From the NCBI GenBank assembly GCA_937959285.1, contig CALGAR010000048.1, positions 1-40,307 on the forward strand: a stretch of DNA of 40,307 nt. Direction: 5' to 3'. Of the stretch, positions 15,160 through 24,063 are shown piece after piece. Position 1 is the stretch's first letter, and the number at the start of each line of letters is the position of its first letter. This DNA is from an uncultured Bryobacterales bacterium (GTDB taxonomy: Bacteria; Acidobacteriota; Terriglobia; Bryobacterales; Bryobacteraceae). The position numbers were made by a program, and so were the translations under genes. A model generated the notes under the pieces. That model searched no databases. It saw only the letters and a list, made by a program, of their open reading frames with translations, and was not told where the DNA came from.

Positions 15160-16154
15160 GAATTCTGACTTTGCTCCTTCTGGCTCTCCCCGCGCTCGCA
15201 GTCGTGGACGGTGTCGTCGTCAACCAGACTTCGGGCAAGCCGCAGCCGGGAGCGCAGGTGACGCTCTTCCGCGTCGGCAATGGCATGGAGTCGGTCGGCA
15301 CCACGAAGACGGACGCCAGCGGCAAATTCAGTTTCGACCACACCCCGGATGGCCCGCGTCTTCTTCAGGTAGTTCACGAAGGGGTCACGTACAACAGCAT
15401 GATTCCGCCCGGACAGCCTTCGAGCGGGATGACTCTGAACGTCTATAGCGCGACGCGCGACGCCTCGGCTGCCGAGGTGTCGCAGCATATGATTCTCCTG
15501 GAACCGACAGAGTCCGAACTGATCGTGAATGAGAGCTTCTTCGTTGTCAACCAGACGCGGTCGACTTATGACGACCCCGCCAACGGGACTCTGCGGTTCT
15601 TTCTTCCTGCTGCCGCCAACGGCGATGTCCGCGTGACGATCAGCGAGCCGCAGGCAATCATCCCGCTTCAGCGTCCTGCGGAAAAAACAAATCAGCGGAA
15701 CGTGTACAAGGTGAACTTTCCGATTAAGCCCGGCGAGACCCGCTTCGACCTTGCCTATCAGCTTCCGGCTGCAAGCACCTATGCGAGCCGGATTCTCCAC
15801 AAGTCGGGGCCGACGCGGATCGTCGTGCCTCGCGGAGTCTCGCTGACGGGCGAATCCATCCGAAACCTCGGGTCGGAGCCGCGCACTCAGGCCACGGTTT
15901 ACGACGTCATCAAGCCGGACTTTGAGGTCGGCATCCAGGGCACAGGCACGCTTCGGTCCAGCGTGCCGGACGAGGAAGAGGAGGAATCAGGGCCGGGCAT
16001 TCAGCAAATTCAGCCTCGCATCCACGAACGCATGACGTGGATTCTCGGTCTGGGGCTGGCCATCCTTGGCCTGGGCTTCATTCTGATGTACCGCCGCAGT
16101 CCAGCGCAGACCGCGGCGCCCCTCTCCCGGGAAAGGCAAGCTTCAAGGAAATGA
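15156..16154 (+). CDS. Exported carboxypeptidase-regulatory-like protein with C-terminal membrane anchor
   Basis: A 332-residue protein. The start at 15156 (ATGA with the previous stop) has GGAGGGG upstream and gives a signal peptide LTLLLLALPALA. Residues 17-95 form a carboxypeptidase-regulatory-like fold: VDGVVVNQTSGKPQPGAQVT, TDASGKFSF, RLLQVVHEGVTYN. The middle is beta-rich (SESFFVVNQT region, VYKVNFPIKPGETRFDLAYQL-like). A DEEEEE acidic patch precedes a C-terminal membrane helix (residues 294-314). It sits inside the ccm operon with four-base overlaps on both sides, so a link to cytochrome maturation is likely, but the function is unknown. Confidence 0.8.
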   Translation: MRILTLLLLALPALAVVDGVVVNQTSGKPQPGAQVTLFRVGNGMESVGTTKTDASGKFSFDHTPDGPRLLQVVHEGVTYNSMIPPGQPSSGMTLNVYSATRDASAAEVSQHMILLEPTESELIVNESFFVVNQTRSTYDDPANGTLRFFLPAAANGDVRVTISEPQAIIPLQRPAEKTNQRNVYKVNFPIKPGETRFDLAYQLPAASTYASRILHKSGPTRIVVPRGVSLTGESIRNLGSEPRTQATVYDVIKPDFEVGIQGTGTLRSSVPDEEEEESGPGIQQIQPRIHERMTWILGLGLAILGLGFILMYRRSPAQTAAPLSRERQASRK

Positions 16155-16858
16155 AGGCTTCGCCCGCCGTTTCCGCCGTCGACATCTGGAAGTTCTACGG
16201 CGACTATCCCGCTCTCCGCGGCATCACCTTCGACGTCGAGCCTGGCGCCTGCCTGGCTCTGCTGGGACGCAACGGCGCCGGGAAGACGACACTGCTCAAG
16301 ATCCTCGCCGGACTCTCAACGCCTGGAAAAGGGAAAGCCCGGATTGGGGGGATTGCGCCGAGAGATTCGGCTGCGCGGCGGCAGATTGGGCTGCTGGGCC
16401 ATGGCATCGGCGTCTATGACGAGCTGTCGGCGCTTGAAAACCTGCGCCTCTTTGCCGAGTTGTACGAGATTGCTGATCCAGGCCGCGCTGCGGAGCAGTG
16501 GTTGGAGCGCACAGGGCTGGACCGCGTGAAGCACGGGCTGGTCCGCGAATTCTCACGAGGTATGCGCCAACGCCTCGCCATTGCGCGGGCTTTTCTGCAC
16601 GAGCCGTCGGTCTTCCTGCTCGATGAGCCCTTCACCGCGCTCGATGACCGCGCCATTGCGCTGCTTCAAGACCTGCTGCGCGAAGCACAATCGCGTGGAC
16701 GCACGGTCGTGATGTCGACGCACCAGCTCCGCGAAGCGCTGGAGCTCGCAACCCACGTTGCACTGATCAATCGCGGCCGCCTGGGTTATTTCGGCGCCCG
16801 GAACGCGGAGATGGTTTCGGATCCAGGATTCCTGTACCGCACCTATGGAGAAGGCTGA
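16151..16858 (+). CDS. ccmA: ABC transporter ATP-binding protein CcmA
   Basis: A 235-residue ABC ATPase starting at an ATGA overlap with the preceding stop. Walker A LLGRNGAGKTT (residues 38-48), Q-loop-region IGLLGHG, signature FSRGMRQRLAIARA, Walker B VFLLDEPFTALDD and H-loop STHQ are all intact. CcmA powers release of heme-loaded CcmE with CcmB (and CcmC/D) in system I. Its place directly before a CcmB-like permease, with no gap, supports this over other ABC types. Protein length is usual for CcmA. Confidence 0.92.
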   Translation: MKASPAVSAVDIWKFYGDYPALRGITFDVEPGACLALLGRNGAGKTTLLKILAGLSTPGKGKARIGGIAPRDSAARRQIGLLGHGIGVYDELSALENLRLFAELYEIADPGRAAEQWLERTGLDRVKHGLVREFSRGMRQRLAIARAFLHEPSVFLLDEPFTALDDRAIALLQDLLREAQSRGRTVVMSTHQLREALELATHVALINRGRLGYFGARNAEMVSDPGFLYRTYGEG

Positions 16859-17533
16859 GTGATCCGCCAGATCTTTACCGTCATGCGGAAGGATCTGCGC
16901 AGCGAATTGCGCAGTAAGGAGGCGGTGAACGCTTCGCTCAGCTTTGCGCTGGTCATCCTTCTTTTGTTCAGTTTCGCGTTCGAGCCGACGGCGGAGGAGA
17001 CGCGCCAGATCGCGGGCGGCTTATTATGGCTGGTGTTTTCCTTTGCCGGCGCCCTGATTCTCAATCGCAGTTTCGCACGCGAACTCACGAATGATTGTCT
17101 CGACGCGCTGATCGCATCCCCGCTCTCGGGGGCGTCAGTGTTTCTTGGCAAAGCGCTTGCGAACTTTGTCCTCCTCGTCGCGATCGAGCTCGTGTGCCTG
17201 CCTGTTTTCGGTGTTTTCTACAACATCGTCTGGTACCGGCAGATTGGGCCGCTGCTTCTCGTCGTGGTCCTGGCGACCTGGGCGATTACGGTGATTGGCA
17301 CGATGTTCAGCGCGCTCACAGTGAACCTGCGTCTGCGGGAGCTGATGCTCCCGACGCTCGTGTATCCGATCATGATTCCTGCCTTGATGGCAGCCATCCG
17401 CCTCACGACGGATCTGATGCAGGGCGCGCCGCTGGCAGGAGACACGATGGTTTGGCTGCGGCTGCTCGTGGCATTCAACGTGATCTTCACCGCTCTCGCG
17501 GCGACGCTCGTAGAGACCGTGCTGATCGGCTAG
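16859..17533 (+). CDS. ccmB: Heme exporter permease CcmB
   Basis: A 224-residue membrane protein with six hydrophobic segments and the CcmB opening: an amphipathic RKDLRSELRSKEAVNASL, then a first segment, ETRQIAGGLLWLVFSFAGALILNRSF, and LDALIASPLSGASVFLGKAL. The start is GTG directly after the ccmA stop. It is the last gene of the operon here. CcmC, CcmD and CcmG homologues are not found in the window. Confidence 0.92.
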   Translation: MIRQIFTVMRKDLRSELRSKEAVNASLSFALVILLLFSFAFEPTAEETRQIAGGLLWLVFSFAGALILNRSFARELTNDCLDALIASPLSGASVFLGKALANFVLLVAIELVCLPVFGVFYNIVWYRQIGPLLLVVVLATWAITVIGTMFSALTVNLRLRELMLPTLVYPIMIPALMAAIRLTTDLMQGAPLAGDTMVWLRLLVAFNVIFTALAATLVETVLIG

Positions 17534-17556
17534 GGCGGGATCGCTGGGAGAGGAGA

Positions 17557-17582
17557 GACCGCCCGGATGGGTCCAGGCGGTC
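17557..17582. terminator. Possible hairpin between convergent ccmB and the FAH-family gene
   Basis: Stem of 7 bp (17557-17563 with 17576-17582), loop of 12, in the 63-bp gap between convergent genes. No T-run on either strand, so termination is uncertain. Confidence 0.35.
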
Positions 17583-17596
17583 AAGGAGAACCGGGA

Positions 17597-18466
17597 TCAG
17601 GCGTTTGCGCTTGCAGCTTCTGCGACGACCGGGTTCCGCAGCTCGCCGATTCCTGCGATGCGGATCACGACGTCGTCTCCGGGCTTCAGCCAGCGCGGCG
17701 GCTTGCGGGCGAAGCCGACTCCAGACGGAGTGCCGGTGGAAATAATGTCGCCGGGTTCCAGCGTAACGACGCTCGAGAGATAAGAAATCAGGTCCGGGAC
17801 ACGGAAGATCAGCTCCCGTGTGTTCGAACTCTGCAGCACTTCCCCGTTAATGCTGAGGCTGATATCCAGAGAATGAGGATCGGCAATCTCGTCCGGCGTC
17901 ACGATCCAGGGGCCCATCGGCGCAAAGGTGTCGAAGGTTTTTCCCATGAGCCACTGCGTCGTCGCCATCTGGTAGTCCCGCGCGCTGACGTCATTGACGA
18001 TGGTGTAGCCGCCTACATGCTCCTGCCACCGGTCTGCCGGGATATGCCGGCCGCCCTTGCCGATGACGAAAGCAAATTCCGCCTCGTAGTCCGGCTTGGA
18101 GGAGTTGGCGGGAAGAACAATCGGGTCGCCGGCGGCGATCACAACGTTCGGAAACTTGTTGAAGATGGTGGGGACGGTCGGAATCTCCATCTTCGACTCA
18201 ATCGCGTGATCACGATAGTTCAAGCCGACGCAAATGAACTTCGGAGGGCGGGGAATGGGCGCGAGCAGCTTTACCGCCGACAGGCTGACCGTCTCCGGCC
18301 CGGAGGCCAAATAAGTTTCAATCCGGGCCCTTGCAGCATCGCCCTCGGCGAGGATTGAGATCACGTCCGCGAAGCCCAGACTGCTTAACGGGACAATTGT
18401 CTGTTCACCAGTGGCGACACCGGCTTCCGGGGCACTGCCCGCGCGTTGGAAGGTTACGAGTTTCAT
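17597..18466 (-). CDS. Fumarylacetoacetate hydrolase-family protein
   Basis: A 289-residue enzyme. The C-terminal FAH domain begins at about residue 75: KFICVGLNYRDHA, metal ligands Glu128, Glu130 (DYEAEFAFVIG) and Asp159 (GYTIVNDVSARDYQ), GKTFDTFAPMGPWIV and DIISTGTPSGVGF. The family cleaves C-C bonds or decarboxylates beta-keto acids with Mg2+ (fumarylpyruvate, acylpyruvate, 2,4-diketo-sugar acids). The exact substrate cannot be told, and no catabolic genes adjoin. An AGGAGGT-like TTGGAGGTC ribosome site and a TACAAT -10 candidate (18497-18502) lie upstream. Confidence 0.93.
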   Translation of the reverse strand: MKLVTFQRAGSAPEAGVATGEQTIVPLSSLGFADVISILAEGDAARARIETYLASGPETVSLSAVKLLAPIPRPPKFICVGLNYRDHAIESKMEIPTVPTIFNKFPNVVIAAGDPIVLPANSSKPDYEAEFAFVIGKGGRHIPADRWQEHVGGYTIVNDVSARDYQMATTQWLMGKTFDTFAPMGPWIVTPDEIADPHSLDISLSINGEVLQSSNTRELIFRVPDLISYLSSVVTLEPGDIISTGTPSGVGFARKPPRWLKPGDDVVIRIAGIGELRNPVVAEAASANA

Positions 18467-18560
18467 AAACGGGAAGAGACCTCCAAAAAACCGACTATTG
18501 TATCATCGAGCCGCCCTGGTGCTATGCCAGTTGTTGTTGATTCAGTGCCGACAGACAAAC

Positions 18561-18585
18561 AAAAAGCGCAGCGAATCGCTGCGCT
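18561..18585 (-). terminator. Rho-independent terminator of rpmB
   Basis: A 9-bp GC-rich stem (18565-18573 with 18577-18585) and a 3-base loop, followed on the minus strand by a T-rich run. It lies 31 bases after the rpmB stop. Confidence 0.85.
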
Positions 18586-18615
18586 CGTGTTTGCTTTGAT
18601 CTTTGCCAGAGAAAA

Positions 18616-18807
18616 CTAGGCTGCTTTTTGAATCCGGCCGCTCTTAATGCAGGAAGTGCAGACCCGGAGCCTCTTGGACGCGCCTTTTACGACCGCGCGT
18701 ACCGACTGCAGGTTCACGTTCCAGCGCCGCTTCGTCACGTTATGGGCGTGGCTGATCCTGTTTCCAAACTGCGGCCCGCGACCGCAAATATCGCACGTCT
18801 TCGCCAT
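18616..18807 (-). CDS. rpmB: 50S ribosomal protein L28
   Basis: A 63-residue L28 with the family pattern: CDICGRGPQFGNRISHAHN, KRRWNVNLQSVRA, KRLRVCTSCIKSG. It is the zinc-binding (C+) form, with Cys5, Cys8, Cys50 and Cys53. Structural protein of the large ribosomal subunit. Monocistronic: a good promoter, a TCAGGAG ribosome site and a strong terminator frame it. Confidence 0.97.
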   Translation of the reverse strand: MAKTCDICGRGPQFGNRISHAHNVTKRRWNVNLQSVRAVVKGASKRLRVCTSCIKSGRIQKAA

Positions 18808-18838
18808 GACACAGAACTCCTGATGAATACCAGATGTT

Positions 18839-18868
18839 AGTGTAGCAGGCTCGGGGCGGTAGTGGCAA
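18839..18868 (-). promoter_or_regulatory. Sigma70-type promoter of rpmB
   Basis: On the minus strand TTGCCA (18863-18868) and TACACT (18839-18844) are 18 bases apart, the -10 preceded by TGC as an extended element. Transcription would start about 25 bases before the rpmB ATG. Confidence 0.6.
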
Positions 18869-18915
18869 ACTTTGCCGGTCAGCCGCTTAGGGCTGCTGGC
18901 AGGGAATTGGGAACG

Positions 18916-19767
18916 ATGATACGCTCGATATCGACTCCCATGAGATTGATCGCTCTTGTCGCCTTGTTCGCTTCTGTGTCTCCTGCGGCTGACAACGTTC
19001 TGACACCCGAGGAGCGCGCCAACGGATGGATCCTGCTGTTCGACGGCAAATCGATGCGGGGCTGGCGCGATCCTACCCGGCTCAATCAGCCTGGCGATGC
19101 ATGGGAGGTCAAGGACGGAACCCTGAAGACGCGCCTCAAGCCACGCATCGCCGAGGATCTCGTTACGCAGGATTCCTTCGCCGATTTCGAGCTCGTCTTC
19201 GATTGGCGTGTCTCACCCGGCGGCAACACGGGCTTGAAGTACCGGATTCAGCAGTTGGTGTTTGTCGACGAATCGAAGATCCAGCCCGGTCCGGGCGGCT
19301 TCGAAGGTATTCTGGGCAGGGAGATTGCGTCTGGAGCGTCCAATCGGGCCACCCTCGCTCCTGACTCTAATGGCTTCGTCTACTCGGTCGGGTTTGAGAT
19401 GCAGTTGATTGACGACTTGAGACATCCCGACGCAAAGAGGGACAAGCGCCATACGACCGGAGCGCTGTATTCGATGATTGCCCCGTCGGCGACAGCAGCC
19501 AGGCCAGCCGGCGAGTGGAACACGTCTCGCATCGTCGCCATCGGTCCGCACGTAGAGCACTGGATCAACGGCGTGAAAGTCCTGGAAGGCTCGCTGCAGG
19601 ACGAAGCGATTGCAATCGGCGTAAAAAAGAGGTGGGCTCAAGTCCCCAGCATTCTCAACGCCCTCTTGCGTCCTAAGCCCGAAGGACCAATCGCTCTCCA
19701 GCACCACGGCGACGAAGTCTGGTTCCGGAACATCAAAATCCGCCGCTTGCCCGCCCGAACTCGCTGA
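18916..19767 (+). CDS. Secreted DUF1080 / 3-keto-disaccharide hydrolase-family protein
   Basis: A 283-residue protein with signal peptide MRLIALVALFASVSPAADN. The DUF1080 concanavalin-like fold follows: WILLFDGKSMRGWRDP, WEVKDGTLKT, DFELVFDWRVSPGGNTGLKYR, FEMQLIDD, TGALYSM, AGEWNTSRIVAIGPHVEHWINGVKV and GPIALQHHGDEVWFRNIKIR. Proteins of this fold bind or cleave sugars, and some hydrolyse 3-keto-glycosides. The ATG at 18916 is preferred over a GTG at 18862, with AGGGAATTGGG before it. The ATG at 18940 is a second choice. The gene diverges from rpmB. Confidence 0.85.
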   Translation: MIRSISTPMRLIALVALFASVSPAADNVLTPEERANGWILLFDGKSMRGWRDPTRLNQPGDAWEVKDGTLKTRLKPRIAEDLVTQDSFADFELVFDWRVSPGGNTGLKYRIQQLVFVDESKIQPGPGGFEGILGREIASGASNRATLAPDSNGFVYSVGFEMQLIDDLRHPDAKRDKRHTTGALYSMIAPSATAARPAGEWNTSRIVAIGPHVEHWINGVKVLEGSLQDEAIAIGVKKRWAQVPSILNALLRPKPEGPIALQHHGDEVWFRNIKIRRLPARTR

Positions 19768-19828
19768 GCGGCGTTTCAAGCACTGATGTCTTGCCAGGTC
19801 CCCAGGCCTGTGCCACCGTAAAGAAGGC

Positions 19829-20797
19829 ATGAAATACAGGAGTCTTGGCAGAACACAGCTTCAGGTGAGTGAAGTCGGCTACGGGGCTTGGGGCATCGGC
19901 GGCAAGCAGTGGCTCGGCGGCAACGATGAAGAGTCTCTGGCAGCCCTTCGGAGGGCGGTCGAGCTGGGCGTGAATTTCATCGACACGGCGCTTGCCTACG
20001 GCGACGGCCACAGCGAAAGGCTGATCAGCAAACTTCTCCGCGAAACGAAGCAGCGGATTTTTGTCGCCACGAAGGTGCCGCCCAAGAACCGCCTTTGGCC
20101 TGCCCGGCCGGGGATCGGGATCGAGGAGGTCTTTCCGTATGAGTATGTAATTGAATGCACGGAACAGAGCCTCCGCAATCTCGGTGTCGAGACCATCGAT
20201 TTGCAACAGTTCCATGTGTGGAACCCCGAATGGCTCGACCGCGACGAGTGGCGGCGTGCGATCGAGGATCTGAAGAAGTCCGGGAAGGTGCGGTTCATGG
20301 GGATCTCAATTAACGATCACCAGCCCGATTCGGCTCTCGATGTCGTTCGCACCGGCCTGATTGACACGGTTCAGGTGATTTACAACATCTTCGATCAGTC
20401 GCCTGAAAAAAACCTGTTCCCGCTCGTGCAGGAGATGAACGTAGGCGTGATCGCCCGTGTTCCATTCGACGAAGGCAGCCTCACCGGCACAATCACGGAA
20501 GACACCGTTTTCGAGGGAGACGAGTTCCGCGCATGGTACTTCCGAGGCGACCGGAAGAAACAGGTCGTCGAGCATGTGAACGCGCTCAAGAAGGATCTGG
20601 AAGGCGTGCCGGGAACGCTACCCGAAATCGCGTTGCAGTTTGTCCTTTCGCACCCTGCGGTATCTACGGTGATTCCCGGAATGCGACGGGTCCGCAACGT
20701 CGAAAGCAACGTCTCCGTGTCTGATCGCGGCCCGCTGCCGGCTTCCGTGCTCGAGATCCTGCGGCGGCACGCCTGGGACAAGAATTTCTACTCCTAA
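19829..20797 (+). CDS. Aldo/keto reductase
   Basis: A 322-residue (alpha/beta)8 oxidoreductase using NADPH. The catalytic tetrad is in place: Asp52, Tyr57 (FIDTALAYGDGHSE), Lys82 (VATKVPP) and His129 (DLQQFHVWNP). The nucleotide-binding end has GMRRVRNVESNV. The start MKYRSLGRT is typical of the YajO/YghZ-like group of AKRs. The substrate cannot be told. It follows the DUF1080 gene by 61 bp on the same strand, so a shared sugar role is possible. Confidence 0.95.
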   Translation: MKYRSLGRTQLQVSEVGYGAWGIGGKQWLGGNDEESLAALRRAVELGVNFIDTALAYGDGHSERLISKLLRETKQRIFVATKVPPKNRLWPARPGIGIEEVFPYEYVIECTEQSLRNLGVETIDLQQFHVWNPEWLDRDEWRRAIEDLKKSGKVRFMGISINDHQPDSALDVVRTGLIDTVQVIYNIFDQSPEKNLFPLVQEMNVGVIARVPFDEGSLTGTITEDTVFEGDEFRAWYFRGDRKKQVVEHVNALKKDLEGVPGTLPEIALQFVLSHPAVSTVIPGMRRVRNVESNVSVSDRGPLPASVLEILRRHAWDKNFYS

Positions 20798-20804
20798 GCG
20801 CAAG

Positions 20805-20833
20805 GGACGAACTGTGAGCGCCACAGTTCGTCC
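20805..20833. terminator. Bidirectional terminator between convergent genes
   Basis: A perfect 12-bp inverted repeat (20805-20816 with 20822-20833), 5-base loop, in the 45-bp gap between the aldo/keto reductase and NHL protein genes. A pyrimidine-rich tail follows on the plus strand. Confidence 0.8.
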
Positions 20834-20842
20834 TTCCTCTGC

Positions 20843-23800
20843 CTATTGCTTTACTGCGATGGTTGTGCGGATCCGGTTCTGGTTTGATGGATCATTGGAT
20901 GGTACGTCGTCGTGGAGAATCAGGACTGAGATTGCGTCTCCAGGTGGTACGCTAGTCGGAATCCGCACATTGATCTGCCAGACGCCGACGAGCCACGGCG
21001 CAAGCCCGCTGTATTGAATGTCCGAGGATGGCACTTCCAGCCCGTTAATGAATACGAGGGTATGCCCGCGCACTGGACTTTGCTCTCCGTGTGTATCCCC
21101 GTCCGGTGGTGCATTATGAACCAATCCCTGACCTGTTCCGAAGAGCTGGATCACACGCCCCCGACTAATTGGATTCGACGGTCCGTTGACCGTGTTGTCT
21201 TCATTCAGCGCCGCAATCTGTCCGCTGCCATTCTGCGTCAGCGTAAAGAGAGCGGGCGCCACCGGGGCGACGGCCACCGAGCTGGCAGCAAGTACGTGGC
21301 CGGTCGAGGGACGCACCACTTGCAGCTCAACGGCTCCGGAGGTCGGAATGTCAGTGGGCACAAAGAAATTGATCTGCCCTGGCGAGACGAAGAAGAGAGG
21401 AGCAGGCCGGTCGTTGACCAGCACCTGAATATCGCCGAGTTCCGTTGGAAGAGGAACCGCTCCCTGGATCGTCTGTTCTCCGAAGCTGCCGCCGGCAGGA
21501 AAGAGAGAGGCGATCAGCCCCGGGGCGAGCGGGCGCTGCAGGAAGTTTGCCGCATTCACCGCTGCCATCGCTGGGAAGTACATGGCGACGCGATTAATGG
21601 CCTCGTTGACCACAAGGTTTCCAAAAGGATCCTGTGTCACCGCCAGCGGGGCGTTTGCCACGACGGCCCCATTCGCCACGGCATTACTTAACAGCGCATC
21701 GTAGTGCGGGTATCGCCACACGCGGTTTGCATTGGTATCCGCGACCCAGATCTCGCCCGTCCGCGGGCTGACGTAGACGCCATGCGGGTTGCGAAGACGG
21801 ACCGTGTCCCGGTCGGCGTTCATGAGAGTGACAGAAGGCCGCGGATCCGGACCGGGATTCGAGGCGCGCGGAAAGATGAGCACCCGGTTGTTGCCAGCGT
21901 CGGCGACGTAGAGCCGGTTGCTGGTATCCACGGCAATTTGCCGCGGGCTGATCATCCGGTTCTCTGCCGAGGACCCAGTCGTGCTGAGGAAGTCGGGCTG
22001 GCCGAAGACGGCTGATGCGGGCATGCCATCGTCGAAGTCCCCGCCTTCAGGGCGCTGGAAGAGCAGAACGCGGTTGTGCGCCAGATCGGATACCAGGAGG
22101 TGGCCCTCTACCGTGAACGCCAGACCGTTCGGGGAACGCATTGTCCGTTCGGAGGCATCGGTAACGAGGCTGCGGAAATCGCGCTGCCCCAGCACAAGAT
22201 TCGCTCGATGCGGGCTGCCTTCGGGCTGCCGGAACGGGGCAGGAAAGCGCAGCACACGGCTATTTCCCTGGTCCGCGACCCAGAGATTCCCCTCGGCATC
22301 GACCGCGAGGCCTGCCGGTGAGCTCAAGCCCGATTGATTCGGCTGTCCGGGATCCTGACTACCATAGTTTGGCTGGGTGCGATAGAAACGGGCCGCATCC
22401 TCTCCCTGTCCAATCACCAAATCGGCTTTATCCCCCGGACGGACGCGGCGCGCATCGCGGTATCCCAGGATGCGGTTATTGAACGTATCGGCGATATAGA
22501 GGGCCGGCGGGTTCATGGTGTGATCGATCACCGCGCCAGTGCCGCCGATGGCAAGCTGACCGCTCACGCCCGATATCGTCGTGAACGCGCGGAAGAGAAA
22601 GAGCTCTCTGCCTTCCGCCAGATTCGGAGCGTTGAACCCGAAGCCGTCCTGACCGAGGATACGGTTGGCTGAGGTAAACGCGCCCTGCTCCTGCTGCGGA
22701 AAGATCAGGACGCGATGGTTCAAGGTGTCCGCCACATAGACTTCCTTCGTGGTCGCCGCCGCTGCGACAGGCAGCGACAACGTCTCCTCAGACGGTTCCC
22801 GCCGGCCCCGGTTGCTCGAGCCCGAGGCGAAGTCTTGCTGTCCGATGACCGCTTTCGCTTTCGGCGAAAACGAAGTTTCCTCCGCGGGCCATTGGTCAAA
22901 GGGATCAAAGCGGAGGATCCGGTGGGCGCCTGTATCGAGGATGAACGGAGTATTCCCGATCAGAAACGCACCCTGAGGGCTGACAAGTACTGTGTCATTC
23001 AGCACACTCGTCTGGGAAATGCCCATAATGCGCCTCGCCGGGACGCCGTTGCCGAATGGCGGTGCGAAAACGAGAACGCGGCTGAGCGCGTCCGCGACGA
23101 AAACTCTTCCGTCCGCATCAACCGCCAGACCCGACGGCGTGTTCATCCCGGTTTTCACAGTGCGGTTGGACGCGTTGCTCGTGAGGGCGCTGCGCGTGCT
23201 GAAGTCGGCCTGGCCGAGGACAAGATCGGCACTCGGTCCCTGCGGTGCATCTGGCCCGAGCGCGGAGGCGGGAAAGCGGAGAACGCGATGGTTGCCCGCG
23301 TCGGACACGTACAGATTCCCCTGCGCATCAAAAGCCAGGCCGGCGAGCAAGGGCTGATTGCTCGTGTTGACGAGCGCCAGGGATCGTGCGGTCGGGCTCG
23401 AGCCTCCTTCGTTGGCGGCTCCCGCCGTAAAGGAACGCTGGCCGATCACCAGGTCCGGCAGGCGAAGCCCGGAGGGTTGGTCAAATGGACGCGGAAAGCG
23501 CAGAACACGGTTATTCCCGGAATCGGCCACGTAGACCGCGCCATTGCTGTCGACTGCGACGCCGGTTGGATTCCACAAGCCTGTGCTGAGTGTGCTGCCC
23601 TGGGCGCGCGGTCCTTGCGGAAAGGTGGTGAACTCGTCCCTCTGGCCAAGTACCAGATCGGCCTTTGCTCCATTCGCTGCCCCTTCTGCGTTTCGCCACG
23701 CCAGGACCCGATTATTCCCCGTGTCGACGACATAGAGGATCGGCGGCGAAACCGAAGTGTCCAGCGCTATTCCCTGCGGGGCGTTCAGTTCACGGCCGTC

Positions 23801-23941
23801 GACACCGTTCGGGGCGCTCGAATAGACCTGTAAGAATGGTTGCCCGACAGCGCGGGAAGGCGTTGGATTTAACGTTACCTGAGCAGATAGCGAGCCGCAC
23901 CCGGCGAATGCAGCAATGAACGCGAAGATTCGGAGTTTCAT
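20843..23941 (-). CDS. Secreted NHL-repeat beta-propeller protein with Solibacter-type C-terminal domain (TIGR03437)
   Basis: A 1032-residue exported protein. The signal peptide is MKLRIFAFIAAFAGCGSLSAQV; the ATG at 23941 is chosen over the frame's farther start at 24010. Residues about 30-790 hold many NHL-type repeats with the core (V/A)ADxxNxRVLxF, for example VYVADSGNNRVLRFP, LYVSDAGNHRVLRFP and LYVADAGNNRVLIFP. These blades form one or two propellers that usually bind proteins or glycans. The last 240 residues match TIGR03437: AANFLQRPLAPGLIASLFPAGG, VSPGQINFFVPTDI, GRVIQLFGTGQGLV. This domain is expanded in Solibacter-like Acidobacteria and is the best taxonomic marker here. Function unknown. 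Confidence 0.92.
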   Translation of the reverse strand: MKLRIFAFIAAFAGCGSLSAQVTLNPTPSRAVGQPFLQVYSSAPNGVDGRELNAPQGIALDTSVSPPILYVVDTGNNRVLAWRNAEGAANGAKADLVLGQRDEFTTFPQGPRAQGSTLSTGLWNPTGVAVDSNGAVYVADSGNNRVLRFPRPFDQPSGLRLPDLVIGQRSFTAGAANEGGSSPTARSLALVNTSNQPLLAGLAFDAQGNLYVSDAGNHRVLRFPASALGPDAPQGPSADLVLGQADFSTRSALTSNASNRTVKTGMNTPSGLAVDADGRVFVADALSRVLVFAPPFGNGVPARRIMGISQTSVLNDTVLVSPQGAFLIGNTPFILDTGAHRILRFDPFDQWPAEETSFSPKAKAVIGQQDFASGSSNRGRREPSEETLSLPVAAAATTKEVYVADTLNHRVLIFPQQEQGAFTSANRILGQDGFGFNAPNLAEGRELFLFRAFTTISGVSGQLAIGGTGAVIDHTMNPPALYIADTFNNRILGYRDARRVRPGDKADLVIGQGEDAARFYRTQPNYGSQDPGQPNQSGLSSPAGLAVDAEGNLWVADQGNSRVLRFPAPFRQPEGSPHRANLVLGQRDFRSLVTDASERTMRSPNGLAFTVEGHLLVSDLAHNRVLLFQRPEGGDFDDGMPASAVFGQPDFLSTTGSSAENRMISPRQIAVDTSNRLYVADAGNNRVLIFPRASNPGPDPRPSVTLMNADRDTVRLRNPHGVYVSPRTGEIWVADTNANRVWRYPHYDALLSNAVANGAVVANAPLAVTQDPFGNLVVNEAINRVAMYFPAMAAVNAANFLQRPLAPGLIASLFPAGGSFGEQTIQGAVPLPTELGDIQVLVNDRPAPLFFVSPGQINFFVPTDIPTSGAVELQVVRPSTGHVLAASSVAVAPVAPALFTLTQNGSGQIAALNEDNTVNGPSNPISRGRVIQLFGTGQGLVHNAPPDGDTHGEQSPVRGHTLVFINGLEVPSSDIQYSGLAPWLVGVWQINVRIPTSVPPGDAISVLILHDDVPSNDPSNQNRIRTTIAVKQ

Positions 23942-24063
23942 GGATTGATGAGACGGATGCGCGCGGGAAGCACCCTCAAGAAACATAACATCGGCATACA
24001 GGGAGCGCAAACCCGTATTAGCGGCACGGGTAATAGGCCGTTTGGTGGTGCTAAACTCAAGAA

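Noticed and set aside
22715..23833. Open frame of 372 codons on the plus strand
   Set aside because: Antisense to the NHL-repeat gene; the repeats make long open antisense frames.
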